DNA of 64,000 bases from the NCBI RefSeq assembly GCF_024198255.1, contig NZ_JAJVKW010000008.1:408773-472772 (forward strand). The letters run 5' to 3'. Source of the stretch: Myxococcus guangdongensis. Lineage in GTDB: Bacteria; Myxococcota; Myxococcia; Myxococcales; Myxococcaceae. The translations under genes were made by a program, and so were the position numbers. Numbering within the stretch: position 1 is the first letter of the stretch; each line of letters starts with the position of its first letter. Shown here piece after piece: positions 52,277-61,981 of the stretch. The notes under the pieces were generated by a model. That model was not told the origin of the DNA. It saw nothing but the letters and a program-made list of their open reading frames with translations, and searched no databases.

Positions 52277-52734
52277 AGAAGACCCAATCTGAGCTCGAGT
52301 CGCGTGTCATCGTCGGCGCCCACGGTGTGGCCGCCGAGGAAGACCACATCGTCATGAGCAAGGTGGTGGGCATCGGTGTCGGCTCGCTCGTCATCTTCGC
52401 GGTCGGCATCGTCTGGGCCTACATGATCCAGGTGCGCACCATGAAGGAGGCCCAGCCGGACGGTCCTCCCCCGCGTCCGGCGGCCATGGGGCAGTACGAG
52501 GTGGGCATCGTCAACCAGCGCCTGTTCGAGCAGGACTGGCACGCCGAGGAGAAGATCGGCGGCCAGCAGCAGGCGCTCAAGGCCGGCTGGGGTGACCAGC
52601 CCGGTGTCAAGGCCCACCCGTCCCTGGACGAGGCCATGAAGACGGTCATCACCAAGCAGAACGCCCCGCCCCCGCCCGCCCCGGCGCCGGCCCCCGAGCA
52701 GCCCCAGGAGCCGACCCCGGCTCCTCGGCAGTAG
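52273..52734 (+). CDS. Small single-pass membrane protein of the act-cox operon (153 aa)
   Basis: The protein has one transmembrane helix (about residues 30-50, VVGIGVGSLVIFAVGIVWAY), a short conserved-looking part (YEVGIVNQRLFEQDWHAEEKIGGQQQAL) and a proline-rich C-terminus. It starts 4 bases inside actF and is followed 35 bases later by the SCO gene. Small anchor proteins of this type occur in act operons, but I cannot equate it with a named subunit. It may stabilise the ACIII-oxidase supercomplex or assist assembly; that is inference. Confidence 0.7.
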   Translation: MKKTQSELESRVIVGAHGVAAEEDHIVMSKVVGIGVGSLVIFAVGIVWAYMIQVRTMKEAQPDGPPPRPAAMGQYEVGIVNQRLFEQDWHAEEKIGGQQQALKAGWGDQPGVKAHPSLDEAMKTVITKQNAPPPPAPAPAPEQPQEPTPAPRQ

Positions 52735-52769
52735 CTTCCGCCGCCAGCATCACGTAAGAGCCGCTCGCG

Positions 52770-53651
52770 ATGATGTCCCTCTTCTCCTACATCCCCCAGT
52801 GCGCCCCACGCCTGGGGATGCTCGTCGCGGTGGCCCTGGTGCTGGGCACGGCGACTCCGGCCCCGGCGATGCCGGGCGGTGGCAAGACGCCCCGCTCCAT
52901 CGTCGAGGCCCAGCAGGACGCCCCGCCCCAGTTGAAGGGCGTGGACGTGGAGGAGCACCTGGGTGACCCGGTGCCGCCGCTGACCCACTTCCTGGACTCG
53001 AATGGCCAGGAGGTGACGCTGGGGACGGTGCTGCCCAAGACGCTGCCCACGCTGCTGACGCTCGTCTATTACAACTGCCCCATGCTCTGTAACCTGGTGC
53101 TCAACGCCCAGGTGAAGACGATGCGGGAGCTGGGTCTGGAGCTGGGCCGCGACTACGAGGCGGTCACCATCAGCGTGGACCCCGAGGACACCCCGGCGAT
53201 GAGCAACGAGCGCCGGCGCAAGCACCTTCAGTCCATGGGCAAGCCCGAGAGCGCGCCCTGGCACTTCCTCACCGGGACGGACGCGGAGATTCGCCGCCTC
53301 GCGGACGCGGTGGGCTTCAAGTACACGTACGACGAGAGCACCAGGCAGTACGCCCACCCCGCGGTGGTGATGGTGCTCACGCCGGAAGGGACGCTGTCGC
53401 GGTACCTGTACGGGACGGACTTCCCTCCCAAGGACATGAAGCTGGCGTTGCTGGAGGCGGCCGGTGGTCGCGTGGGGACCAGCTTCGACCGCGTGGTGAT
53501 GTCCTGCTTCAAGTATGACACCGCCACCCGGCGGTACGGCTTCTACATCTTCGGGTTCATCCGCCTGGGCGCACTGGCCGTCTTCTTCGCCCTGGCGACG
53601 ATGCTGATCTATTTCTGGAGGCGCGAGCTGAAGAAAGGCGCGGCGGCATGA
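52770..53651 (+). CDS. SCO1/SenC-family copper chaperone for cytochrome oxidase (293 aa)
   Basis: A SCO/SenC thioredoxin-fold protein delivering copper to the CuA site of cytochrome oxidase. The copper motif is YYNCPMLCNLV (C103-x-x-x-C107), and the distal histidine is in RQYAHPAVV (H196). An N-terminal signal or anchor (about 12-32) and a C-terminal transmembrane helix (about 268-288, GFIRLGALAVFFALATMLIYF) would hold it at the membrane with the active site outside. It lies directly before the CuA-containing subunit II gene, the expected partner, with a 4-base overlap. Confidence 0.9.
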   Translation: MMSLFSYIPQCAPRLGMLVAVALVLGTATPAPAMPGGGKTPRSIVEAQQDAPPQLKGVDVEEHLGDPVPPLTHFLDSNGQEVTLGTVLPKTLPTLLTLVYYNCPMLCNLVLNAQVKTMRELGLELGRDYEAVTISVDPEDTPAMSNERRRKHLQSMGKPESAPWHFLTGTDAEIRRLADAVGFKYTYDESTRQYAHPAVVMVLTPEGTLSRYLYGTDFPPKDMKLALLEAAGGRVGTSFDRVVMSCFKYDTATRRYGFYIFGFIRLGALAVFFALATMLIYFWRRELKKGAAA

Positions 53652-54677
53652 GCGAGCTTCTCAACAACCTTCTGTTCCTCCCGGAGAGCGCGTCCACGTT
53701 CGCGGAACGGGTCGACCTGCTGCACCACTTCGTCGTGGGAACGACGATGGTGATGTCGGCGGGCGTCGGCCTCGCGGCGCTGTTCATGTTCTTCCGGTAC
53801 CGCCGGCGGCTCCCCGCCCAGGCGACGGAGTACGTCGTCCCCACGCTGAAGACGGAGTTCCTCTTCGTCTCCGTGCCGCTGGTGTTCTTCCTGGCCTGGT
53901 TCGGTATCGGCTTCCGGGACTTCACCTGGGTCACCACGCCGCCCAAGGACGCGATGGACGTCTACGTCATGGGCAAGCAGTGGATGTGGAAGTTCTCCTA
54001 CCCGGAGGGCCCCAACGGCGTGAACGTGATGCACGTCCCCGCCAACCGTCCCGTGCGCCTGCTCATCACGTCCCGTGACGTGCTGCACTCGTTCTACGTG
54101 CCGGCGTTCCGCATCAAGATGGACGCGCTGCCGGGTCGCTACACGCAGATCTGGTTCGAGGCGACCAAGCCCGGCACGTACCAGGTGCTCTGCACCGAGT
54201 ACTGCGGCCTGTCGCACTCGAAGATGCTGGCCGAGGTCGTCGTGCTCCCCGAGGAGGAGTACGAGGATTGGATCAAGGAGCAGCGCCGCGGCCGGCTGCA
54301 GGACCGTCAGGACGCGCTCGCGGACACCTCTCTGGTGCCGCCGGTCGCCCGGATGGTCGAGCAGGGGCAGATCCTGGCCGGCACGCAGGGCTGCCTCAAG
54401 TGCCACTCGGTGGACGGCTCGGCGCACATCGGCCCCACCTTCCTCGGCATGTATGACCGCGTGGAGAAGCTCGACGACGGTCAGGACATCCGGGTGGACG
54501 AGGCCTACATCACCCAGTCGATGATGGACCCGGGAGCCCACCTGGTGGCGGGCTACCAGAACGTGATGCCGACGTACCAGGGCAAGCTGCAGGGCCCGGA
54601 GACGGCCGCCATCGTCGAGTACATCAAGTCGCTTCGCACTCCGAACGTCCGCGAGGGCGCCTCCGAGGGACCCGCCT

Positions 54678-54694
<17 letters not shown>
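53648..54694 (+). CDS. coxB: Cytochrome c oxidase subunit II fused to cytochrome c (caa3 type)
   Basis: The subunit has two N-terminal helices (about 28-50 and 70-90), a CuA domain and a C-terminal cytochrome c domain. CuA ligands are visible: H147 in LHSFYVP, and the C-x-E-x-x-x-C stretch TEYCGLSHSKM with C182, E184, C186, H190 and M193. The fused heme site is GCLKCHSVDG (C249-C252-H253), with the distal Met in NVMPTYQG. This cytochrome c-fused architecture defines caa3-type oxidases. The start overlaps the SCO gene by 4 bases, and the end overlaps subunit I by 17 bases. Confidence 0.95.
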
Positions 54695-56334
<1,640 letters not shown>

Positions 56335-56345
<11 letters not shown>

Positions 56346-57000
56346 CGCTCACACCGCCGACGGCGCGGCCAACACGCCGCGCCTGGCGATGCACTTCGCG
56401 TCGCTCGAGGTGCAGAACCACGCCGCCCGTCTGGGGATGTGGCTGTTCCTGGCGACGGAAATCCTGCTCTTCGCCGGCCTCTTCGTCTGCTACGGCTGCT
56501 ACCGCTTCCTGTTCCCGGAGGCGTGGGCGGCGGGCAGCCGCAGCCTGGACCTGACGATGGGCACGGTGAACACCGTGGTCCTCATCACGTCCTCGCTGAC
56601 GGCGGCGCTCGCGGTGCACCACGCGAAGCACGGCGAGAACAAGAAGGTGGGCGTGATGCTGGCGCTCACCCTCCTGATGGCGGTCGCCTTCCTCGTCATC
56701 AAGTACTTCGAGTACAGCCACAAGTTCCACGTCGGGACGCTGCCGGGCCGCTACTACAGCTACCCGGACATCCAGCTGCCGGGCATCTCGCTGTACTTCA
56801 CGGTCTACTTCTGCTCGACGGCGCTGCACGGTCTCCACGTCCTCATCGGGATGGGCGTGCTGACGGTGGCGATGATTCGCGCCTTCCGGAAGGGCGACTT
56901 CGGTCCGAAGAACTACACGATGGTCGAGCTGGGCAGCATGTACTGGCACCTCGTCGACCTGGTGTGGATCTTCCTGTTCCCCATGCTGTACCTGGTCTGA
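56335..57000 (+). CDS. coxC: Cytochrome c oxidase subunit III
   Basis: A 221-residue subunit III with five transmembrane helices. Landmarks are LGMWLFLATEILLFAGLF (the opening helices), FEYSHKF, YFTVYFCSTALHGLHVLIGMG and the ending SMYWHLVDLVWIFLFPMLYL, which has the typical H-x-x-x-x-x-W-x-F pattern. It supports the catalytic subunit and has no metal site. The start ATG is inside the coxA gene (11-base overlap). The next gene, subunit IV, begins 13 bases after its stop. Confidence 0.95.
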
Positions 57001-57013
57001 GGGCGACACCACC

Positions 57014-57463
57014 ATGGCCATCGCCAACGAATCCCATCAGGAAGAGAAGAACATGACCGAGCACCACGGAGCGGGCCGCTACTGGCTCATCTGGGGTGTC
57101 TTGCTGGTGCTGACGATCGTCACCGTCGTCACCGGCCGCATGCACCTGCCGTCGTTCGGCCTGCTGCTCGCCATCGTCATCGCGACGGTGAAGGGCACGC
57201 TGGTGACGCTGTACTTCATGCACCTCGCGGAGCACCAGGGCGTCAACCGGCTCATCTTCGCCGTGTCCATCGTCTTCGTGATTCTCGCGCTCGTCATTCC
57301 CATGGCGGACCTGGGCACGCGCTTCCGCGGCGCCAACCCGCCGGGCTCGCAGTACAGCGACCTGCAGCCGCCGGACATCGGCACGGGTGAGCAGCGCGGC
57401 CGCTTCGGCGGCGGCGTGCACGCGCCGGAGCTGAAGGACGCTCCTCCCGCCAAGAGCCACTGA
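57014..57463 (+). CDS. Cytochrome c oxidase subunit IV, prokaryotic type (149 aa)
   Basis: A short membrane protein with three transmembrane segments (RYWLIWGVLLVLTIVTVVTG, FGLLLAIVIATVKGTLVTLYFMHL and LIFAVSIVFVILALVIPMADL), the layout of the bacterial CoxD/subunit IV group. TLVTLYFMHLAEH is the most recognisable stretch. The C-terminal 40 residues are hydrophilic and Gly/Pro-rich. It is the last gene of the operon. ATG 57014 is chosen; the second Met at 57053 after AGGAAGAGAAG would drop 13 residues. Confidence 0.85.
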   Translation: MAIANESHQEEKNMTEHHGAGRYWLIWGVLLVLTIVTVVTGRMHLPSFGLLLAIVIATVKGTLVTLYFMHLAEHQGVNRLIFAVSIVFVILALVIPMADLGTRFRGANPPGSQYSDLQPPDIGTGEQRGRFGGGVHAPELKDAPPAKSH

Positions 57464-57472
57464 CGACTCCTG

Positions 57473-57492
57473 GGGGGCACTCACCTGCCCCC
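57473..57492 (+). terminator. First hairpin after the act-cox operon
   Basis: GGGGGCA (57473-57479) pairs with TGCCCCC (57486-57492) around a 6-base loop, 9 bases after the subunit IV stop. It is followed by a stronger terminator 12 bases later. Confidence 0.5.
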
Positions 57493-57504
57493 TTCGCATC
57501 ATCC

Positions 57505-57545
57505 CGCGGCGCCGAGGACACTCCCCGGCGCCGCGTTGCTTTTGC
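57505..57545 (+). terminator. Rho-independent terminator of the act-cox operon
   Basis: CGCGGCGCCG (57505-57514) pairs with CGGCGCCGCG (57526-57535) as a perfect 10-bp stem over an 11-base loop and is followed by TTGCTTTTGC. This is the best intrinsic terminator in the window. It ends just before the convergent gene's stop at 57549. Confidence 0.75.
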
Positions 57546-57548
57546 GGG

Positions 57549-58538
57549 CTACAGCGTGACCTGGAAGTTGAAGGCCAGCGCGGTGTCGGTGGGCACCTTG
57601 CCCTCGGGCGGCTTGCTGTCGTGCTTCACCAGGAAGCTGACGCCCAGCGAGAGCGCCTCCGTCAGATTCACCGCCAGCTGCGTCTGGCTGTTCACCAGCA
57701 CGCGCGAGTCGCCGATGACGCTCAGCAGCACCTCCGCGTCCTCCTTGAAGAGCACGTCCTTGGTGATGCCGTAGCGGAAGGCCACACCGAAGCGCGGGCC
57801 GCCGAGGTCCACGTCCGGCAGGTCCAGGCGCGAGGGGTAGTACTGGAAGCGCGTCTCACGCGCGTAGCGGAAGGCGAGGTCCGTGCGCAGGTAGGACTCG
57901 CGCTCGTCCTTCTTCTTCTCGTCCCACCACAGCACGCCCAGACCGCCTTCGCCGATGGTCCGCGACTCCACGCTCTTGACGTGGTCCGTCTCGGCGCCCG
58001 TCAGCAGGTAGCCGCTGAGCATCTGCGTGAAGCGGCGGTCTCCGCGCAGCTCCAGGCCCGCGTTGAGGGCGACGAGCTGCGACTCCTGCTCCTCACCGGC
58101 CACCTCGGGCGGGCGGCTGCGGCCGTAGTTGCCGTAGCCGCGGATGCCGAAAATCCAGTGCTCCGTCGTGCGCTGCGCGCTGGCCAGGCCGCTGAAGGTG
58201 AGCGTGGAGGCGTTGCCCGTCAGCGAGATGAGGCCCAGGCCCAGGGTGACGTCCCACTCCTCCTTCTTCTTCTCGTCCGCTGCTGCTGCGGCGGCGGGAG
58301 CGCCCGGGGCACCGGCGATGACACCCGCGGCGCGCTCGGCGGCCTCGGCGGCGCGGACGCTGGCCTCGGCGGCGCGCTCGGCGGCGGCGGCGGCGCGCTC
58401 GGCGGCGACGGCGGCGCGCTCCTCGGGCGTGGTGGCCTGCGCGGCCGCGACGGGGGCGGCGGGCTCTTGAGCGGCGGGCGTGGGCGCAGGCGTCTGGGCC
58501 TGCAGGGAGGTGGCAATCAGAAGGGCGGCGGAAAGCAT
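57549..58538 (-). CDS. Exported DUF481-type outer-membrane protein with alanine-rich coiled coil (329 aa)
   Basis: The protein starts with a signal peptide (1-15, ending LQAQ). Residues about 38-72 are a highly regular Ala/Glu/Arg run with repeats of AAERAAEA and similar units, which should form a coiled coil. Residues 97-329 are a beta-rich domain resembling the DUF481 family of salt-stress/outer-membrane proteins (for example WDVTLGLGLISLTGNASTLTFSGLASAQRTTEHWIFGIRGYGNY and NLTEALSLGVSFLVKHDSKPPEG), with alternating hydrophobic strands ending in F-N-F-Q-V-T-L, typical of a porin end. ATG 58538 follows GGAGAACCG. It is convergent with the cox operon. Confidence 0.74.
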   Translation of the reverse strand: MLSAALLIATSLQAQTPAPTPAAQEPAAPVAAAQATTPEERAAVAAERAAAAAERAAEASVRAAEAAERAAGVIAGAPGAPAAAAAADEKKKEEWDVTLGLGLISLTGNASTLTFSGLASAQRTTEHWIFGIRGYGNYGRSRPPEVAGEEQESQLVALNAGLELRGDRRFTQMLSGYLLTGAETDHVKSVESRTIGEGGLGVLWWDEKKKDERESYLRTDLAFRYARETRFQYYPSRLDLPDVDLGGPRFGVAFRYGITKDVLFKEDAEVLLSVIGDSRVLVNSQTQLAVNLTEALSLGVSFLVKHDSKPPEGKVPTDTALAFNFQVTL

Positions 58539-58719
58539 CGGTTCTCCAGTCGTCTCGGTGCCGCCGGACCTGGATTCGGGGCGACGCGAGACGTCCTCGG
58601 CTCCCCCCGGGCCGGCGCGTCCCCTTCCTGCTCCAAACACGCTCGGTGCGGCAATGGTTGATTCGCAGGTTGTGCTTAATTCCGGGGCGGGGCTGGCTTC
58701 ACCCAGGAGGATTTCCACC

Positions 58720-59385
58720 ATGCACCTCGCCCGCATCGCGTCGCTGTGCCTGCTGTTGTCCCCCGTCCTGGCCGCCGCCCGGAACGTCACGGTGCCCGTG
58801 GACGTGGGCGTGGGGCCCGCCGCGTTCCTGTTCTTCGGGCCCGTCTTCGACGACCAGCCCATCCACACCGGGCTGAAGCTCTCCGTCGAGGCGGTGCTGG
58901 ACAAGGACTGGCTGAAGAAGAACCAGCGCGCCATCCCCTCGCGCTACCGCAAGTACGCCAAGAGCGTGGACGAGGTGCGCATCTCCCCGTCCATCTTCAT
59001 CCCCGACTCGCTCATCATCTCCCCCAAGGTGCGGGACACCGGCATGTATGGCATCACCTGGAAGCCGCTGGGACTGGGGCTGCCATTGACGTCTGGCCCG
59101 GTGCGGCTGGCGGTGGGCGGCGGGTTGCTCCTGACGTACGCGTACCTGCACTCGGACACGCTGGCGGACACGCACTTCGTGAGGCCGGGCGCGGAGCTGG
59201 GCGTGGACCTGGAGCTGCAGCTCTCCAAGAGCTTCCTCATCAGCCTGGGCTGGGAGTCCGCGCTCTACGTGCCGCAGGAGCTGGGCGGGCTGGGGCTGCC
59301 GGACCGCGTGCGCGACGGCATCTTCCACGTGGGACAGGCCTACCTCCAGTTCCACGTCCGCTTCCCGTACAGCACGCGCCTGTGA
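58720..59385 (+). CDS. Exported beta-rich protein of unknown function (221 aa)
   Basis: A signal peptide (residues 1-19, ASLCLLLSPVLAAA) precedes a beta-rich protein with alternating residues (VTVPVDVGVGPAAFLFFGPV, GLGLPLTSGPVRLAVGGGLLLTYAYL, LGVDLELQLSKSFLISLGW), ending in QAYLQFHVRFPYSTRL. The final aromatic-rich strand is similar to that of small outer-membrane beta-barrels. No family is recognised. AGGAGG lies 7 bases before the ATG at 58720. It is divergent from the DUF481-type gene across 181 bases, and the GNAT gene follows 69 bases later. Confidence 0.68.
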   Translation: MHLARIASLCLLLSPVLAAARNVTVPVDVGVGPAAFLFFGPVFDDQPIHTGLKLSVEAVLDKDWLKKNQRAIPSRYRKYAKSVDEVRISPSIFIPDSLIISPKVRDTGMYGITWKPLGLGLPLTSGPVRLAVGGGLLLTYAYLHSDTLADTHFVRPGAELGVDLELQLSKSFLISLGWESALYVPQELGGLGLPDRVRDGIFHVGQAYLQFHVRFPYSTRL

Positions 59386-59454
59386 GACGGGCGGGCGACC
59401 TCGCGCACGCCGGTGGATGCGCGGCATGGCCCGGTGGCGATACCCTGGTGTGAC

Positions 59455-60411
59455 ATGCCCTTGGTCCTCGCCACCGACGCCCAGAAAGCCGAGCGCGACC
59501 GCGTCACCCACGCCGCCTGGGGCTCGCCCCTCACCGTGGAGCAGTTCCACCAGCGCGAGGTGCGGCTGCGCGCGCATCCCTGGTGCCGCGAAGGCATGCG
59601 CACCTGGCTGCTCGTCGACGACGGCGGACAGGTGCTGGCCTCTTGCGAGACGTTCCGCACCGACAGCTACCTGAGGGGCCCGGACGGTGTCACCACGCCC
59701 GGCGTCAGCGAGGCCATCGCCAGCGTCTTCACCGAGCCCGTGCTGCGGGGCCATGGGCATGCGACGCGACTGATGGACCAGGTCGCCGAGCACATCGCGC
59801 GGGAGGGCGGGGACCGGCACGCGGCCCTGCTCTTCTCGGACGTGGGCGCGCCGCTCTACCAGCGCTCGGGCTACCGCGAGGCGCCCGCGTGGGACTGGAA
59901 CCTGCCTGCCATGGGAGGGCTGTCCACGCGCGCGGTGGACGCGCTCCTGTGCGACGGGGACGTGCCGGAGATGATGGGGCGCCTGCAGCGTCCGGACGTT
60001 CCCTTCCTGTTGTGGCCAAGCCCGGCGCAGGTGGACTGGCACCTGGAGAGGGAGCGTGTCTACGCGGAGCTCTTGCGTCGCCCCCGGCCGGAGGCCTGCG
60101 GCGCGGTGGTGGGCCGCTCGTTCGCGCTGTGGGCGATGATGGCCCGCTACGGCGAGCTGGTGATGCTGCTGTTCGACGCGGAGTCGACCGAGGATTCCAT
60201 GGCGCTGATGGAGGCCGCGCGGGGCGTGGCGCACCGGGCGGGCCTGTCCCGCGTGGTGGTCTGGGAGGAGCCGGGCACCCTGCCCTGGCTGGCGCGGAGT
60301 CCGGGCGCCACGCGCGTGGCGCGGGAGGGCTCGCTGCCCATGCTGCGGCCGCTGAGGGCGGGGCTGCCGTCCGCCGAGCGGGTGACCTTCTCGCGCGCTC
60401 TCTGGGTGTGA
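59455..60411 (+). CDS. GNAT-superfamily N-acetyltransferase, LYC1-like (318 aa)
   Basis: An acetyl-CoA-dependent N-acyltransferase. The GNAT acetyl-CoA loop is in FTEPVLRGHGHATRLMDQVAEHIAREGG (R-G-x-G-x-A), around residues 93-120, and ALLFSDVGAPLYQRSGYREAPAW is the conserved strand/helix with the Tyr in the S-G-Y element. The protein is longer than a minimal GNAT (318 versus about 160 residues): the C-terminal half contains a second, degenerate GNAT-like domain. This arrangement fits the LYC1-type lysine acetyltransferase group. The substrate is unproven. ATG 59455 is preferred over 59413. The zinc-finger gene follows 22 bases downstream. Confidence 0.72.
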   Translation: MPLVLATDAQKAERDRVTHAAWGSPLTVEQFHQREVRLRAHPWCREGMRTWLLVDDGGQVLASCETFRTDSYLRGPDGVTTPGVSEAIASVFTEPVLRGHGHATRLMDQVAEHIAREGGDRHAALLFSDVGAPLYQRSGYREAPAWDWNLPAMGGLSTRAVDALLCDGDVPEMMGRLQRPDVPFLLWPSPAQVDWHLERERVYAELLRRPRPEACGAVVGRSFALWAMMARYGELVMLLFDAESTEDSMALMEAARGVAHRAGLSRVVVWEEPGTLPWLARSPGATRVAREGSLPMLRPLRAGLPSAERVTFSRALWV

Positions 60412-60433
60412 CGCGCGGATAGGATGTCCCGAC

Positions 60434-61573
60434 ATGGCCAAGCGCACGCGCATCATCGAAGGCACCTGGAACTGCACCTCGTGCGACGCCAAGGGCATCC
60501 TCGCCCGGCACAAGCGCTGCCCCACCTGCAACAACCCACGGGAGCTGTCGGGTGACGAGTCGGACTTCGACTTCGGCGACGTGGACGCGACGAGCGGAAA
60601 GTCGCTGCGCGACGGCGTGACGGACGAGAAGGCGGTGGAGCTGGCGAACGCGGGCGAGGACTGGTTCTGCGCCTTCTGCGGCGCCGCCAACCGGGGTGAC
60701 ACCCCCCGGTGCAGGCACTGCAACGCCGAGCGGGAGTCAGACTCGAAGGTGGCGCCCCGGAAGGACCTGGCCGGACCCGCGCCCGCCCCCGCCCCGCCGC
60801 CGAAGAAGAAGCGCCGCCTTGGGATGTGGCTGTTCTTGGGCGCGCTGCTGTCGTGCTGCTTCGGCAGCTGCATGTACGCGGGCTGGGCGAGCCAGACGCA
60901 CGACTACCCGGGTGAGGTCACGGGCACGTCGTGGAAGGTGGCGGTGGTGCAGGAGCGCTTCACCCGTGTGGAGAAGACGGGCTGGGCGGACGAGCTGCGA
61001 CAGGTGAGCGCGCGCATGCCCGTCAGCGGCGCGGGAGAGGTCGCGGGCGTGGAGAACGTGCGCGGCTGCGTGGAGCGCCAGCGCGGCACGCGCAAGGTGG
61101 CGGACGGCACCGAGCGCGTGTGCCGCTCGAAGACGCGCAAGGTGGCGTGTGGCACCGAGGAGAAGTGCCGCCGACGCGACAAGGGCAACGGCTTCGCCGA
61201 GGAGGTCTGCGAAGACGTGACGAAGTACTGCAACGAGTCCTACGAGGACTGTCAGAACCAGACGCGCTACCGCAACGAGCCCGTCTACGCGCGGCAGTGC
61301 ACGTACGACACCCACGAGTGGCGCAAGGTGGACCGGCGCGAGTCCTCAGGCCAGGACGGCGCTCCACGCTGGCCGGCGCTCCAGGTGGGCCCGCAGGACC
61401 GACAGCAGCGCGAGGAGACGTACGTGGTGCACGTGCGCTACGAGGACGACGGGGTGAAGGAGCAGGTGCTGGAGCCGAAGACGGAGTCGGAGTTCCTGTC
61501 GTGGAAGAAGGGCCAGGGCGTGCTCCTCACCGTGACGAACGGCGGGGAAGTGAAGAAGGCCGTCCCACGTTGA
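60434..61573 (+). CDS. Membrane protein with two RanBP2-type zinc fingers (379 aa)
   Basis: Two N-terminal zinc-binding units: WNCTSC..CPTC (C14, C17, C29, C32) and WFCAFCGAANRGDTPRCRHC (C79, C82, C93, C96). The second fits the RanBP2/NZF consensus W-x-C-x2-C-x3-N-x6-C-x2-C exactly. A transmembrane helix (129-150) follows after a proline/lysine stretch, so the fingers are cytoplasmic. The outside part (about 155-379) has many charged residues and cysteine-rich segments such as RVCRSKTRKVACGTEEKCRRRD and EDVTKYCNESYEDCQNQ. Function unknown: a membrane-anchored sensor or scaffold is a guess. It shares spacing with the GNAT gene upstream and the YkgJ-type gene downstream. Confidence 0.72.
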   Translation: MAKRTRIIEGTWNCTSCDAKGILARHKRCPTCNNPRELSGDESDFDFGDVDATSGKSLRDGVTDEKAVELANAGEDWFCAFCGAANRGDTPRCRHCNAERESDSKVAPRKDLAGPAPAPAPPPKKKRRLGMWLFLGALLSCCFGSCMYAGWASQTHDYPGEVTGTSWKVAVVQERFTRVEKTGWADELRQVSARMPVSGAGEVAGVENVRGCVERQRGTRKVADGTERVCRSKTRKVACGTEEKCRRRDKGNGFAEEVCEDVTKYCNESYEDCQNQTRYRNEPVYARQCTYDTHEWRKVDRRESSGQDGAPRWPALQVGPQDRQQREETYVVHVRYEDDGVKEQVLEPKTESEFLSWKKGQGVLLTVTNGGEVKKAVPR

Positions 61574-61594
61574 GCCCACGAGACTGAAGCCCTC

Positions 61595-61936
61595 ATGGAA
61601 TGCACCCTCTGTGGCGCCTGCTGCGTGGCGCCGGACATCGCGGCGCTCGACAAGCCGCTCGGACTCAGGTGCCCGCACCTGCTGCCCGACAACCTCTGCG
61701 CCATCTACGAGCAGAGGCCGAGCATCTGCCGCGACTACCAGGCCGACGAGGTGTGCCGCCTCATCGAGGCGCCCACGCTGGATGAGCGCGTGCACAAGTA
61801 CCTGGCCCTCTTCGACCTGACCGAGGAGGCCCGCGCCGTGAAGGAGCAGGGCTGTCCCTCCATGAAGCGCGCCCGACAGGCCGCGAAGGAGCGCGCCGGA
61901 GCGCCGGGTGGAGGACGGCCGGACGACACGCCCTGA
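61595..61936 (+). CDS. YkgJ-type cysteine cluster protein (113 aa)
   Basis: A small Zn/Fe-binding cysteine-cluster protein of the YkgJ family. The pattern MECTLCGACCVAPDIAALDKPLGLRCPHLLPDNLCAIYEQRPSICRDYQADEVC includes the first C-x-x-C-x-x-C-C cluster (C3, C6, C9, C10), a C-P-H-L, and a late C-R-D. Family members are thought to bind a metal or Fe-S cofactor, but their job is not well established. The short C-terminus is hydrophilic. It starts 21 bases after the zinc-finger gene, on the same strand and likely the same transcript. Confidence 0.82.
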   Translation: MECTLCGACCVAPDIAALDKPLGLRCPHLLPDNLCAIYEQRPSICRDYQADEVCRLIEAPTLDERVHKYLALFDLTEEARAVKEQGCPSMKRARQAAKERAGAPGGGRPDDTP

Positions 61937-61950
61937 CAGGGGCCCCTTGT

Positions 61951-61966
61951 CCCCCGCGAGCGGGGG
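61951..61966. terminator. Short GC hairpin before the YheT-type gene
   Basis: CCCCCG pairs with CGGGGG around CGAG, 14 bases after the YkgJ-type stop and 15 bases before the next start. It may separate the two genes. No T-run. Confidence 0.35.
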
Positions 61967-61981
61967 CGCTATCCCCCGGCC

